64,000 nt of DNA from Butyrivibrio fibrisolvens 16/4 (GTDB taxonomy: Bacteria > Bacillota > Clostridia > Lachnospirales > Lachnospiraceae), in the NCBI GenBank assembly GCA_000209815.1, contig FP929036.1:2741380-2805379 (forward strand), written 5' to 3'. Below are positions 35,977 to 48,530 of this stretch, piece after piece; within the stretch, counting starts at the first letter, position 1; each line of letters starts with the position of its first letter. The notes under the pieces are model-generated. The model did not search any database and was not told the DNA's origin. It worked only from the letters and a program-made list of their open reading frames with translations. A program made the translations under genes and the position numbers.

Positions 35977-37091
35977 ATGAAAATCACTTGCCAAAAAGCA
36001 GACCTTGTTAAAGGTGTAAATATTGTATCAAAAGCAGTTCCAACCAGAACAACAATGGCAATACTAGAATGTATTCTTATTGATGCTTCTGCTGGAGAAA
36101 TTAAATTAACTGCTAACGATATGGAAATAGGAATTGAAACTATCGTTAATGGAAATATTTTAGAAAGAGGAATTATAGCTCTTGATGCTAAAAAGTTTTC
36201 AGAAATAGTTAGAAAGCTTCCTGATAATGAAGTTACTATAGAAACAGATTCTACTTATAAAACATCTATCACATGTGAAAAGGCTAAGTTTGATATTATT
36301 GGAAAGTCTGGAGAAGATTTTTCTTATCTTCCTAATATTCAAAGAAATCAGCCTATCGTTATATCTCAGCTTACACTTAGAGATATTATTAGACAGACAA
36401 TATTCTCTGTAGCTGATAATGAAAATAATAAAATGATGACAGGTGAGCTTATTGAAATCAAAGATAATAAGCTTAAGGTAGTTGCACTTGATGGACATAG
36501 AGTTTCAATTAGAAATGTAGAGCTCAAGAATCCAGCAGAAGATGTTAAGGTTGTAGTTCCAAAGAAGACACTTAATGAGATTATTAAGATTGTTGATGGT
36601 GGTATTGATGATGAAGTAAATATCTTTGTTACTGATAATCACATCATTTTTGAATTTGATCAAACAACAGTTGTTTCTAGAATCATTGAAGGTGAATACT
36701 TTAAAATTGAGCAGATGCTTTCAGCTGATTATGAAACAAAAATTAAAATTAATAAAAGAGAATTCTTTGATTGTATTGATAGAGCTACAATCCTTGTTTA
36801 TGAAGGCGATAAAAACCTATCATTGTTAGTGCTGCAGGATCTACAATGTCACTTTCTATCTCATCTCACATTGGTTCTATGAATGAGGATATTGATATTG
36901 TTAAAGAGGGTAAAGATATCATGATTGGATTTAATCCAAAATTTGTTATGGATGCCCTTAAAGTAATTGATGATGAAGAAATTAATCTTTACATGCTTAA
37001 TGCAAAGAGTCCTTGTTTCATAAAGGATGATGAAGGTTCATTTATTTATATTGTCCTTCCTGTAAACTTTAATAATCCAGGAGCAAATTAA
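35977..37091 (+). CDS. dnaN: DNA polymerase III beta sliding clamp, frame broken once
   Basis: Sliding clamp that tethers DNA polymerase III. MKITCQKADLVKGVNIVSKAV, ILIDASAGEIKLTANDMEIGIET, KKFSEIVRKLPDNEVTIE and GHRVSIRNVEL mark the three-domain clamp. I start at the ATG at 35977 (AAAGGGAG upstream), not the in-frame ATG at 35959. The A5 run 36811-36815 breaks the frame; one base more gives EGDKKPIIVSAAGSTMSLS and continues to VLPVNFNNPGAN. About 372 residues. Stop overlaps the next start as TAATG. Confidence 0.96.
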
Positions 37092-37295
37092 TGGAAAAGA
37101 TTCAAATTAGAGACGAATTTATCAAATTAGGTCAGCTTCTTAAGCTTGCCAATCTCGTAGAGTCTGGAGCTATGGCAAAAGAAGTTATTGAAGATGGTCT
37201 TGTGAAAGTAGGTGGCGAGGTTGAAACTCGTCGTGGAAAAAAGATTTACCCAGGTGATATTGTTGAATTTAATGGAGAAAGCGTAACAGTTACTA

Positions 37296-37306
<11 letters not shown>
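37091..37306 (+). CDS. yaaA: S4-domain RNA-binding protein YaaA
   Basis: 71-residue S4 RNA-binding protein of the YaaA/RlbA group found between dnaN and recF in Firmicutes. EFIKLGQLLKLANLVESGAMAKEVI then GLVKVGGEVETRRGKKIYPGDIV is a complete S4 fold. Coupled to dnaN by TAATG and overlapping recF by 11 bases. Probable ribosome or RNA-related role. Confidence 0.92.
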
Positions 37307-40316
<3,010 letters not shown>

Positions 40317-40333
40317 TTTTTAAAATAAAAATC

Positions 40334-40346
40334 GGGGCTTCGCCCC
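40334..40346. other. Small GC hairpin between gyrB and gyrA
   Basis: GGGGC-TTC-GCCCC lies between gyrB and gyrA, followed by A rather than T on the coding strand, so it is not a terminator for gyrB. It may be an mRNA processing or stability element. Confidence 0.5.
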
Positions 40347-40371
40347 AAAAAGCAAAAGATAAAGGAAAAAT

Positions 40372-42906
40372 ATGGACGACAAAATTTTTGATAACATTCA
40401 TGATGTTGATCTAAAAGAAACAATGGAAACCTCATACATCGATTATGCCATGAGCGTTATTGCCTCACGTGCCCTTCCAGATGTTAGAGATGGTTTAAAG
40501 CCAGTTCAGCGTAGAGTTCTCTTCTCTATGATTGAGCTTAATAATGGTCCTGACAAGCCACACAGAAAATGTGCACGTATTGTCGGTGATACAATGGGTA
40601 AATATCATCCTCATGGTGATAGCTCAATCTATGGGGCTCTTGTAAATATGGCTCAGGAGTGGAACACTCGTTATCCACTTGTTGATGGTCATGGAAACTT
40701 TGGTTCAGAAGACGGTGATGGTGCCGCTGCTATGCGATACACAGAGGCTCGTCTTTCAAAGATTTCAATGACAATGTTTGGTATCAATTACAAGGATGAG
40801 AAGTTTACAACTGGTAAAGATATCGATATGGATGGCGTAGATTTTATGCCAAACTTTGATGAGACTGAAAAAGAACCTACAGTTCTTCCAGCTCGTTACC
40901 CTAACCTTCTTGTAAATGGTACAACAGGTATTGCTGTTGGTATGGCTACCAATATACCACCTCACAATCTTCGTGAGATTATTGGTGCAGTAAATAGAAT
41001 TATTGATAATCAGGTTGAAGAAGATAGAGAGACAGAAATCGACGAGCTTCTTGAAATTGTAAAAGGCCCAGATTTCCCTACAGGCGGTGTTATTCTTGGA
41101 AAGGCCGGAATCGAGGAAGCTTATCGTACTGGTCGTGCAAAAATTAGAGTGCGTGCAGTTTCTGAAATCGAGCCTATGGACAATGGTAAGAACAGAATTG
41201 TTGTAACTGAGCTTCCATACATGGTTAATAAAGCAAGACTTATCGAGAATATTGCTAAGCTTGTTAAAGATAAAAAGATTGATGGTATAACAGATCTTCG
41301 TGATGAGTCATCACGTGAAGGTATCAGAGTTTGTATAGAGCTTCGTCGCGATGTAAATCCAAATATCATTTTAAATCAGCTTTACAAGCATACTCAGCTT
41401 CAGGATACATTCGGTGTAATTATGCTTGCACTTGTGAATAATCAGCCAAAGATTCTTAATCTTAAGCAGATGCTTGTGCACTATCTTGATCATCAGAAGG
41501 ATGTTGTTACTCGTCGTACAAAGTACGAGCTCAATAAGGCTGAGGAGCGCGCACACATTTTAGAGGGATTGCTCATTGCCCTTGATAATATTGACGAAGT
41601 AATTCAAATTATCAGAAGTTCTGCTGATGTCAATTCTGCAAAAGCCACATTAATGGAGCGTTTTGGTCTTTCAGATGCTCAGGCACAGGCTATTGTAGAT
41701 ATGCGTCTTCGTGCTCTCACAGGTTTGGAGCGTGACAAGATTCAGAAGGAATATGATGATTTACAGATTTTAATCGGAAAATTGAAAGCAATCTTAGGAG
41801 ATGAGAAGATTCTTCTCGGAGTAATTAAAACAGAAATTACAGAAATCGCTGATAAGTATGGTGATGACAGACGTACATCAATCGGATTTGATGAGTTTGA
41901 TATCAGCATGGAGGATATGATTCCTGTTACAAATACAGTTGTTACATTTACAAAGCTTGGTTACATTAAGCGTATGAATGAGGACAACTTCAAGGCTCAG
42001 CACAGAGGCGGCAAGGGAATCAAGGGTATGGAGACAATCGACGACGATTATGTTACTGAAATGCTTATGATGTCTTCACATGATTATCTCCTATTCTTTA
42101 CAAATAAGGGACGTGTATACAGAATCAAGGCATACGAGATTCCAGAGTCTAGCCGTACAAGCCGAGGAATTGCAATTGTAAATATTCTTCAGCTTCAGCC
42201 AGATGAAAAGATAACAGCTATGATTCCTATTGAGGATTATCACGAAGATAAATACCTCTTTATGGCTACAGCTGATGGATTTGTTAAAAAGACAAAGATT
42301 ACTGAGTACGATAACATCAGAAAGAACGGTCTTACAGCAATTACACTTCGTGATGATGATACCCTCATCGAGGTTAAGCTTACAGACGGTGATGAAGATG
42401 TAATTATGGTTACAAAGTATGGTCAGGCAATTCGTTTCAGTGAGACTGAGGTTCGATCAACAGGCCGTGCAACAATGGGTGTTATTGGTATGAATCTCTC
42501 TGCAGATGATGAAATCATTGGAATGCAGCTTATCTCTCAGGGTGAGAGCCTTATGACTGTTTCAGAAAATGGTCTTGGTAAGTGTACACTTATGACAGAA
42601 TTTAACACTATCCACCGTGGTGGTAAGGGTGTTAAATGTTACAAGATTACTGAGAAGACAGGTAATCTTATTGGTGCTAAGGCAGTAGAAAAGGATGACG
42701 AGGTAATGCTTATAAATACAGCAGGTACAATCATCAGAATTGAGGTTGCTGGTACTACTCTTCTAAGCAGAATTACTTCTGGAGTAAAATTAATTGATCT
42801 AAAAGAAAATACTAAGTTAATTAGTATTGCAAAAGTTAGAAAAAGTGATACAATACTCGCAGAAGAGGTTGAAGAATTAAATGAAGGTTCAACAACCGAA
42901 GAATAA
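40372..42906 (+). CDS. gyrA: DNA gyrase subunit A
   Basis: Breakage-reunion subunit of gyrase. ETSYIDYAMSVIASRALPDVRDGLKPVQRRVL, HPHGDSSIYGALVNMAQEW (quinolone-determining region) and AAAMRYTEARLSKI with the catalytic Tyr; GRAKIRVRA; coiled-coil; then the C-terminal beta-pinwheel with the gyrase box QHRGGKGIKG. The QRDR reads Ser in HGDSSIYG, the usual susceptible-type residue. 844 residues, intact, in contrast to gyrB. Confidence 0.98.
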   Translation: MDDKIFDNIHDVDLKETMETSYIDYAMSVIASRALPDVRDGLKPVQRRVLFSMIELNNGPDKPHRKCARIVGDTMGKYHPHGDSSIYGALVNMAQEWNTRYPLVDGHGNFGSEDGDGAAAMRYTEARLSKISMTMFGINYKDEKFTTGKDIDMDGVDFMPNFDETEKEPTVLPARYPNLLVNGTTGIAVGMATNIPPHNLREIIGAVNRIIDNQVEEDRETEIDELLEIVKGPDFPTGGVILGKAGIEEAYRTGRAKIRVRAVSEIEPMDNGKNRIVVTELPYMVNKARLIENIAKLVKDKKIDGITDLRDESSREGIRVCIELRRDVNPNIILNQLYKHTQLQDTFGVIMLALVNNQPKILNLKQMLVHYLDHQKDVVTRRTKYELNKAEERAHILEGLLIALDNIDEVIQIIRSSADVNSAKATLMERFGLSDAQAQAIVDMRLRALTGLERDKIQKEYDDLQILIGKLKAILGDEKILLGVIKTEITEIADKYGDDRRTSIGFDEFDISMEDMIPVTNTVVTFTKLGYIKRMNEDNFKAQHRGGKGIKGMETIDDDYVTEMLMMSSHDYLLFFTNKGRVYRIKAYEIPESSRTSRGIAIVNILQLQPDEKITAMIPIEDYHEDKYLFMATADGFVKKTKITEYDNIRKNGLTAITLRDDDTLIEVKLTDGDEDVIMVTKYGQAIRFSETEVRSTGRATMGVIGMNLSADDEIIGMQLISQGESLMTVSENGLGKCTLMTEFNTIHRGGKGVKCYKITEKTGNLIGAKAVEKDDEVMLINTAGTIIRIEVAGTTLLSRITSGVKLIDLKENTKLISIAKVRKSDTILAEEVEELNEGSTTEE

Positions 42907-42922
42907 TTAACATAATAGCAAT

Positions 42923-42959
42923 GGGGCTGTTATTTATTTCAGATAGCAGTCCCTTTTTT
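42923..42959 (+). terminator. Terminator after gyrA
   Basis: GGGGCTG-17-CAGTCCC (one wobble) followed by six T, 17 bases past the gyrA stop. Confidence 0.85.
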
Positions 42960-43021
42960 GTTAAACTAATGCTTTAGTGATTTAAAGCGTGACTTATTTA
43001 AAGTATTAACAAGGTAGAATA

Positions 43022-43864
43022 ATGAAGAATTTACAGACAAATATCATACGAGACACAGTAAAAGAAATGTGCATACAGGCTAATCATTATCTTTCAGAAG
43101 ATATGAATTTAGCACTTAAGAATGCCGTTGATACTGAAAAATCAGAGCTTGGAAAGAAAATTTTAAACCAGCTTCAAGAAAATTTAGAGATAGCAGACAA
43201 AGAACAAATTCCAATTTGTCAGGATACTGGAATGGCAGTATTTTTCGTAGAAGTTGGTCAGGAAATTCACATTGAAGGCGGAAGTTTAACAGATGCTATA
43301 AATGAGGGAGTGCGACTTGGATATACAGAAGGGTACTTACGAAAATCAGTAGTAGGTGACCCAATTAAAAGAGTAAACACCGGAGACAATACACCGGCAA
43401 TTATTCATTACGATATAGTTTCTGGTGACAAGTTAAAAATTACTTTAGCTCCTAAGGGATTTGGTTCAGAAAATATGAGCCGAATATTTATGTTAAAGCC
43501 TGCTGATGGAATTGAAGGTGTAAGGGAAGCAATCCTAACAGCAGTAAAGGATGCAGGTCCAAATGCCTGTCCTCCTATGGTTGTGGGAGTAGGAATTGGT
43601 GGAACCTTTGAAAAATCAGCACTTATGGCAAAGCAGGCACTTACAAGAGAATTTTCAAAGCGTCCTGATATACCTTGGGTAAAGGAACTAGAGGATGAAA
43701 TGCTTGAAAAGATAAATAAGCTTGGCATTGGTCCAGGCGGACTTGGTGGTACTACTACTGCTCTTGCAGTAAATATTAATACATATGCAACCCATATTGC
43801 AGGATTGCCAGTTGCAATTAATATTTGCTGTCACGTAAATAGACATATAACGAGGGAATTATAA
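43022..43864 (+). CDS. fumA: Fumarate hydratase class I, alpha subunit
   Basis: Catalytic half of a two-subunit, 4Fe-4S fumarase (fumarate to malate). QIPICQDTGMAVFFVEVGQ, GDPIKRVNTGDNTPAIIHY, ITLAPKGFGSENMSR, GPNACPPMVVGVGIGGTFE and GPGGLGGTTTALAV are family signatures; cysteines in CQDTG, ACPP and the C-terminal CCHVNRH bind the cluster. 280 residues, intact. Stop and the beta start overlap. The tartrate dehydratase TtdAB family is similar, so substrate is assigned by frequency rather than proof. Confidence 0.9.
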   Translation: MKNLQTNIIRDTVKEMCIQANHYLSEDMNLALKNAVDTEKSELGKKILNQLQENLEIADKEQIPICQDTGMAVFFVEVGQEIHIEGGSLTDAINEGVRLGYTEGYLRKSVVGDPIKRVNTGDNTPAIIHYDIVSGDKLKITLAPKGFGSENMSRIFMLKPADGIEGVREAILTAVKDAGPNACPPMVVGVGIGGTFEKSALMAKQALTREFSKRPDIPWVKELEDEMLEKINKLGIGPGGLGGTTTALAVNINTYATHIAGLPVAINICCHVNRHITREL

Positions 43865-44415
43865 TGGAGCATAGGATTAATACACCAATAACATCAGAAA
43901 TTGCTACTTCACTTCATGCTGGAGAATATTGTTATATTTCGGGAACAATATATGTTGCAAGAGATGCAGCCCACGGACGCATGAATGAAGCTCTAAATAA
44001 GGGAGAAAAACTTCCAATACCAATAGAAAATTGCACAATTTATTATATGGGACCATCTCCTGCTAGACCAGGAAGACCAATTGGTTCCGCAGGTCCTACC
44101 ACTGCTAGTCGTATGGATAAATACGCTCCGAGATTATTAGACCTTGGAATGAAGGCAATGATAGGAAAAGGCAAAAGAACACCAGAGGTAATCGATGCCA
44201 TAGTTAGAAATAAAGGTGTTTATTTTGCAGCTGTTGGAGGCGCAGGTGCACTACTATCAAAATGTATAAAAAGTTCTGAGATAGTTTGCTACGATGACTT
44301 AGGTGCAGAAGCCATTAGAAAGCTATATGTAGAAGACTTTCCAGTAATTGTTGTTGTAGACAGTGAAGGAAATAATCTATACGAAACTGCTATCAAAGAA
44401 TTTAGTCAAATATAG
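43864..44415 (+). CDS. fumB: Fumarate hydratase class I, beta subunit
   Basis: Beta subunit partner of the preceding gene, 183 residues. TPITSEIATSLHAGEYCYISGTIYVARDAAHGRM, IYYMGPSPARPGRPIGSAGPTTASRMDKYAPRLL and MIGKGKRTPEVIDAI are the C-terminal domain signatures of class I fumarase. Intact; ATG overlaps the alpha stop. The oppB gene follows within 30 bases, though functional linkage is not evident. Confidence 0.92.
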   Translation: MEHRINTPITSEIATSLHAGEYCYISGTIYVARDAAHGRMNEALNKGEKLPIPIENCTIYYMGPSPARPGRPIGSAGPTTASRMDKYAPRLLDLGMKAMIGKGKRTPEVIDAIVRNKGVYFAAVGGAGALLSKCIKSSEIVCYDDLGAEAIRKLYVEDFPVIVVVDSEGNNLYETAIKEFSQI

Positions 44416-44443
44416 ATTAAAGAAAGAAAAGGAGTTTAATGAT

Positions 44444-45358
44444 TTGGCAAAGTATATCGCAAAAAGAATTTTGCTGGCTATAGTGTCCATTTGGATAATA
44501 ACAATGATTACTTTCTTCGCTATGAACGCTATTCCAGGCGGTCCTTTCAACAAAGAAAAGGCCACATCTCCAGCTGTTATTGCAACATTGGAGGCCAGAT
44601 ACAATCTGGATAAACCCGTTGGAGAGCAATATGTTCTCTACATGAAAAATTTGCTTCATGGGGATTGGGGAATCTCTTTACATTCAGGTCGTCCTATTTG
44701 GGCTGATATGATTTCAAAGTTTTCTGTATCTGCAAAACTTGGAGGAAGAGCAGCAATTGTAGCTATTATTATCGGAATCATTCTCGGTGCAATCGCAGCA
44801 TTGAATCGAAATAAATTACCTGATAGATTGATTATTTTCTTCACAACTTTAGGAACGGCAATGCCATCCTTCGTTCTTGCTACTCTTCTACTTTTAGTAT
44901 TTTGTGTAAGACTCGGATGGTTCCCTGTAGTTAGTTTAAGTTCAGAACCAAACTATACACTTCCAGTAATTGCACTTGCTGTATATCCTATGGCTTATAT
45001 TACTCGTCTTACAAAGACAAGTATGTTAGATGCTCTAAATCAAGATTACATCAGAACAGCCAGAGCAAAAGGTGTTTCAAAGGTAAAAGTAATTTTCTTA
45101 CATGCCCTTAGAAATGCACTTATTCCAGTAATCACTTATGTTGGACCAATGGTTGCATATATTTTAACTGGATCGATGGTTGTAGAGAACATTTTCACAA
45201 TCGGTGGACTTGGCTCAACATTTGTCACATCAATAACAAACAGAGACTATACAACAATCATGGCAGTAACAATATTCCTTGCAATTCTTATGGTAGTTGC
45301 AAACTTGCTAACTGACATTGTTTATAAATTTGTTGACCCTAGAATTAAGCTTGATTAG
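44444..45358 (+). CDS. oppB: Oligopeptide ABC transporter permease OppB
   Basis: First inner-membrane permease of an oligopeptide importer. I start at the TTG at 44444 (GGAG nine bases before), giving LAKYIAKRILLAIVSIWIITMITF, 304 residues, the usual OppB length; a longer frame from 44363 would overlap the fumarase gene. Six membrane spans, ALNRNKLPDRLIIF, and the EAA loop DYIRTARAKGVSKVKVIFLHALRNALIPV for contact with OppD/F. Followed by oppC after 14 bases. Confidence 0.93.
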   Translation: MAKYIAKRILLAIVSIWIITMITFFAMNAIPGGPFNKEKATSPAVIATLEARYNLDKPVGEQYVLYMKNLLHGDWGISLHSGRPIWADMISKFSVSAKLGGRAAIVAIIIGIILGAIAALNRNKLPDRLIIFFTTLGTAMPSFVLATLLLLVFCVRLGWFPVVSLSSEPNYTLPVIALAVYPMAYITRLTKTSMLDALNQDYIRTARAKGVSKVKVIFLHALRNALIPVITYVGPMVAYILTGSMVVENIFTIGGLGSTFVTSITNRDYTTIMAVTIFLAILMVVANLLTDIVYKFVDPRIKLD

Positions 45359-45372
45359 GAGGATATCAGAAA

Positions 45373-46455
45373 TTGGAAAATACAGAAATGAAGAAAAGCC
45401 TCCTGTCAGCACAGGTTGATCTTTCAAAATTCAGCTCAGCAAATTTTGAAAAGGCGACAGATGAGGAAAAACGTCAGCAGGACGTTATGGGTGAGTCTAC
45501 AACATTTTTCAAGGATGGTATGAGACGCCTTCGCAAGAATCCACTTGCTATGGGAAGTATCGTAGTACTTGCACTTATTATTTTAATAATTATCATTGCA
45601 CCACACATTGTACCTTACTCATACGACCAGATTATTTCAGTAAATGGAGTTCGAGATAAGGGTAGTGCCAACCTTGGATTCTTTATGTATTCAGATAGAG
45701 AACTCCAATATATGAGAGAAACAGGAGAGGATCTTTTCCCACATATTTTTGGAACAGATAGTTTAGGTAGAGACTACTTCATTCGTGTTATCTATGGAAC
45801 AAGAGTTAGTCTTTCTGTAGGTATCATTGCAGCAATCATGGTAGTACTTATCGGTATTATTTATGGTTCAATAGCTGGTTACTTTGGTGGAAAAGTTGAC
45901 CTTATTATGATGAGAATTGTTGATATCATATATTCTCTTCCTGATATGCTTATTATCATTTTGATTTCAGTTGTTCTTAAAGAAAATCTTGCAGGAAAAC
46001 TGGCTGGAACAGTCTTTTCAAAATTGGGAGCAAATATGATTTCAATGTTTATTGTATTTGGTCTTCTTTATTGGGTAAGTATGGCACGTCTTATCAGAGG
46101 CCAGATTCTTACAATTAAGAATAACGAATACGTACTTGCTGCAAGATGTATTGGTACATCAAACGGTAAAATTCTTAGAAAGCATATTTTACCTAACTGT
46201 TTATCAGTAATCATTATTACCACTGCCCTTCAGATTCCTAGTGCAATCTTTACAGAAAGCTACTTGGCATTCTTAGGACTTGGTGTTTCAGAACCACTTT
46301 CATCACTTGGTTCCTTAGCCAATGATGCAAGAGCCGGTATGCAGTCTTATCCAGCAAGACTTGTTATTCCAGCAGTTATTATTTGCTTAATAGTACTTGC
46401 ACTCAACCTTCTTGGTGATGGCCTTAGAGATGCATTTGATACAAAGCTTGATTAA
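45373..46455 (+). CDS. oppC: Oligopeptide ABC transporter permease OppC
   Basis: Second permease, 360 residues, TTG start at 45373 ten bases after GGAGG. After a cytoplasmic N-terminus (about 65 residues) come a membrane span (MGSIVVLALIILIIIIAPHIV), the family HIFGTDSLGRDYFIRVIYGTRVSL block, and the EAA loop NEYVLAARCIGTSNGKILRKHILPN. Intact. Same operon as oppB and oppDF. Confidence 0.94.
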   Translation: MENTEMKKSLLSAQVDLSKFSSANFEKATDEEKRQQDVMGESTTFFKDGMRRLRKNPLAMGSIVVLALIILIIIIAPHIVPYSYDQIISVNGVRDKGSANLGFFMYSDRELQYMRETGEDLFPHIFGTDSLGRDYFIRVIYGTRVSLSVGIIAAIMVVLIGIIYGSIAGYFGGKVDLIMMRIVDIIYSLPDMLIIILISVVLKENLAGKLAGTVFSKLGANMISMFIVFGLLYWVSMARLIRGQILTIKNNEYVLAARCIGTSNGKILRKHILPNCLSVIIITTALQIPSAIFTESYLAFLGLGVSEPLSSLGSLANDARAGMQSYPARLVIPAVIICLIVLALNLLGDGLRDAFDTKLD

Positions 46456-46469
46456 TTTAGGAGGATATT

Positions 46470-47468
46470 ATGGTAGATTCAAAATATGTACTTGAAGTAA
46501 AAGACCTCCATACAAGCTTTTTTACAGATGCAGGTGAGGTCAAAGCAGTAAACGGTATTACATTTAATCTTGAACCGGGAAAGACTCTTGGTATTGTTGG
46601 AGAATCAGGTTCAGGAAAATCAGTTACAGCATATTCAATAATGCAAATTCTTGCCCAGACAGGACGTATCACATCAGGTGAGGTTCTATACAAGGGTGAA
46701 GATATAACAAAATATTCTGAAAGAGAAATGCAAAAATTCAGAGGAAGTAAATGCTCTATTATTTTTCAGGATCCTATGACCAGCTTAAATCCAGTATTTA
46801 CTGTTGGTTATCAGCTTGAAGAAGCTATTAGACTTCATACAAACAAGTCAAAATCAGAAGCTAGGGAAAGAGCAATAGAACTTTTGAAGCTTGTTGGTGT
46901 AAATGACCCAGAAAAGAGACTTAAGCAGTATCCACACGAGCATTCAGGTGGTATGAGACAGCGTGACATGATTGCTATGGCCCTTGCATGTGAGCCAGAC
47001 ATTCTTATTGCTGATGAACCTACTACTGCCCTTGATGTTACTATCCAGGCTCAGATTCTTGAATTGATGCAGGATCTTCAGAAAAAGCTTGGAATGGCGA
47101 TTATTATGGTTACACATGACCTTGGTGTTATTGCATCAATGTGTGATGAAATTCTTGTAATGTATGGTGGACGTGTATGTGAGCGTGGTACAGCAGATGA
47201 TATTTTCTACTCTCCTGCCCACGAATATACAAAGGGACTTCTTCGTTCAATCCCACGTACAGACAATATGAACGAAAAATTAGTACCAATCGGTGGTACA
47301 CCAATCAATCTTCTTAATATGCCTGAGGGCTGTGCATTCTGTCCTCGTTGTGATGAGGCAATGAAAATTTGTCTTAAGGAAGTACCAGATGAGCTTAGAA
47401 TCAGTGATTCACACTTGGCTAGCTGCTGGATGAATGTAAAAAAATTATACGAAAGTAAGGAGGCATAA
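46470..47468 (+). CDS. oppD: Oligopeptide ABC transporter ATPase OppD
   Basis: Cytoplasmic ATPase, 332 residues: Walker A GESGSGKSVTAYS, signature HSGGMRQRDMIAMAL, Walker B ILIADEPTTALD, H-loop MVTHDLG. The C-terminal oligopeptide-specific extension has cysteines GCAFCPRCDEAMKIC, a site that holds an Fe-S cluster in some OppD proteins. Intact; GGAGG upstream. Confidence 0.95.
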   Translation: MVDSKYVLEVKDLHTSFFTDAGEVKAVNGITFNLEPGKTLGIVGESGSGKSVTAYSIMQILAQTGRITSGEVLYKGEDITKYSEREMQKFRGSKCSIIFQDPMTSLNPVFTVGYQLEEAIRLHTNKSKSEARERAIELLKLVGVNDPEKRLKQYPHEHSGGMRQRDMIAMALACEPDILIADEPTTALDVTIQAQILELMQDLQKKLGMAIIMVTHDLGVIASMCDEILVMYGGRVCERGTADDIFYSPAHEYTKGLLRSIPRTDNMNEKLVPIGGTPINLLNMPEGCAFCPRCDEAMKICLKEVPDELRISDSHLASCWMNVKKLYESKEA

Positions 47469-47470
47469 TA

Positions 47471-48451
47471 ATGAGTGAAGAAAAATACCTCCTTGAGGTT
47501 GAACATTTAAAGCAGTACTTCCCAATTAAGGAAGGTTTTAGAACAGTACCCCTTAAGGCGGTTGATGATATTTCATTTGCAATTAAACCAGGGGAAACAC
47601 TTGGACTAGTTGGGGAGTCAGGCTGTGGCAAGACCACAGTAGGACGTACACTTTTACGTTTATACCAGCCAACAGCTGGACGCATTGTCTTTGACGGAGA
47701 AGTTTTATTTGATAGCGAGAAAAAAATTGATGTAGATATGCATCCTTACCGTAAACAGATGCAGATGGTATTTCAGGATCCATACTCATCTCTTGATCCT
47801 CGTATGACAGTAGAGGACATTATCGGAGAGCCTCTAGATGTGCACAAGCTCTACTCTTCTAAGGGAGAGCGTCGTGACAAGATTCTTTCATTAATGGAAA
47901 CTGTAGGACTTAATGCAGAACATGCCATGCGTTATGCTCACGAATTCTCAGGCGGACAGCGTCAAAGAATCGGTATCGCCAGAGCTCTAGCAGTAGACCC
48001 TAAGTTTATCGTATGTGATGAGCCAGTATCAGCTCTTGATGTATCTATACAGGCACAGGTTGTAAATATGTTTGAGGAATTGCAGGAAAAGCTCGGAGTT
48101 GCATACCTCTTCATCGCTCACGACCTACTGGTTGTTCATCACATTTCTGACAGAATAGCTGTTATGTACTTAGGACATATGATGGAAATTGCGGATGCGG
48201 ATGACTTAAATAACAATCCTATTCATCCTTATACTCTCTCTCTTCTATCAGCTGTACCTATTCCAGACCCAAATATTGCTAGAAAGAGTCAGCGTATTAT
48301 CCTTGAGGGAGATGTTCCTAGTCCTCTAAAGATGCCTAGTGGATGTCCATTTAGAACCAGATGTAGATATGCTACAGAACAGTGTGCAAAGGAAATGCCA
48401 CCACTTACAGATAGAGGCAACAGACATTTTGTAGCTTGTTGGAACAAATAA
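47471..48451 (+). CDS. oppF: Oligopeptide ABC transporter ATPase OppF
   Basis: Second ATPase, 326 residues: Walker A GESGCGKTTVGRTLL, signature FSGGQRQRIGIARAL, Walker B FIVCDEPVSALD, H-loop FIAHDL. C-terminal extension with GCPFRTRCRYATEQCAKEMP. Two bases after oppD. A small AAGCT/AGCTT hairpin lies between this gene and oppA, possibly allowing different amounts of binding protein. Confidence 0.95.
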   Translation: MSEEKYLLEVEHLKQYFPIKEGFRTVPLKAVDDISFAIKPGETLGLVGESGCGKTTVGRTLLRLYQPTAGRIVFDGEVLFDSEKKIDVDMHPYRKQMQMVFQDPYSSLDPRMTVEDIIGEPLDVHKLYSSKGERRDKILSLMETVGLNAEHAMRYAHEFSGGQRQRIGIARALAVDPKFIVCDEPVSALDVSIQAQVVNMFEELQEKLGVAYLFIAHDLLVVHHISDRIAVMYLGHMMEIADADDLNNNPIHPYTLSLLSAVPIPDPNIARKSQRIILEGDVPSPLKMPSGCPFRTRCRYATEQCAKEMPPLTDRGNRHFVACWNK

Positions 48452-48530
48452 AATACACAATTGTCTATTAATATGGTTTTAAGCTTTCGAGCTTGAGATA
48501 ACATTTAAAAAAATAAAAGGAGAAAGAAGC

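Noticed and set aside
40319-40371. Terminator between gyrB and gyrA
   Set aside because: The GGGGC-TTC-GCCCC hairpin is followed by A on the coding strand. A T run exists only on the other strand, where no gene ends.
44363-44443. Longer oppB starting at the ATG at 44363
   Set aside because: It would overlap fumB by about 50 bases and add a charged leader unlike other OppB proteins; the TTG at 44444 has a proper ribosome site.
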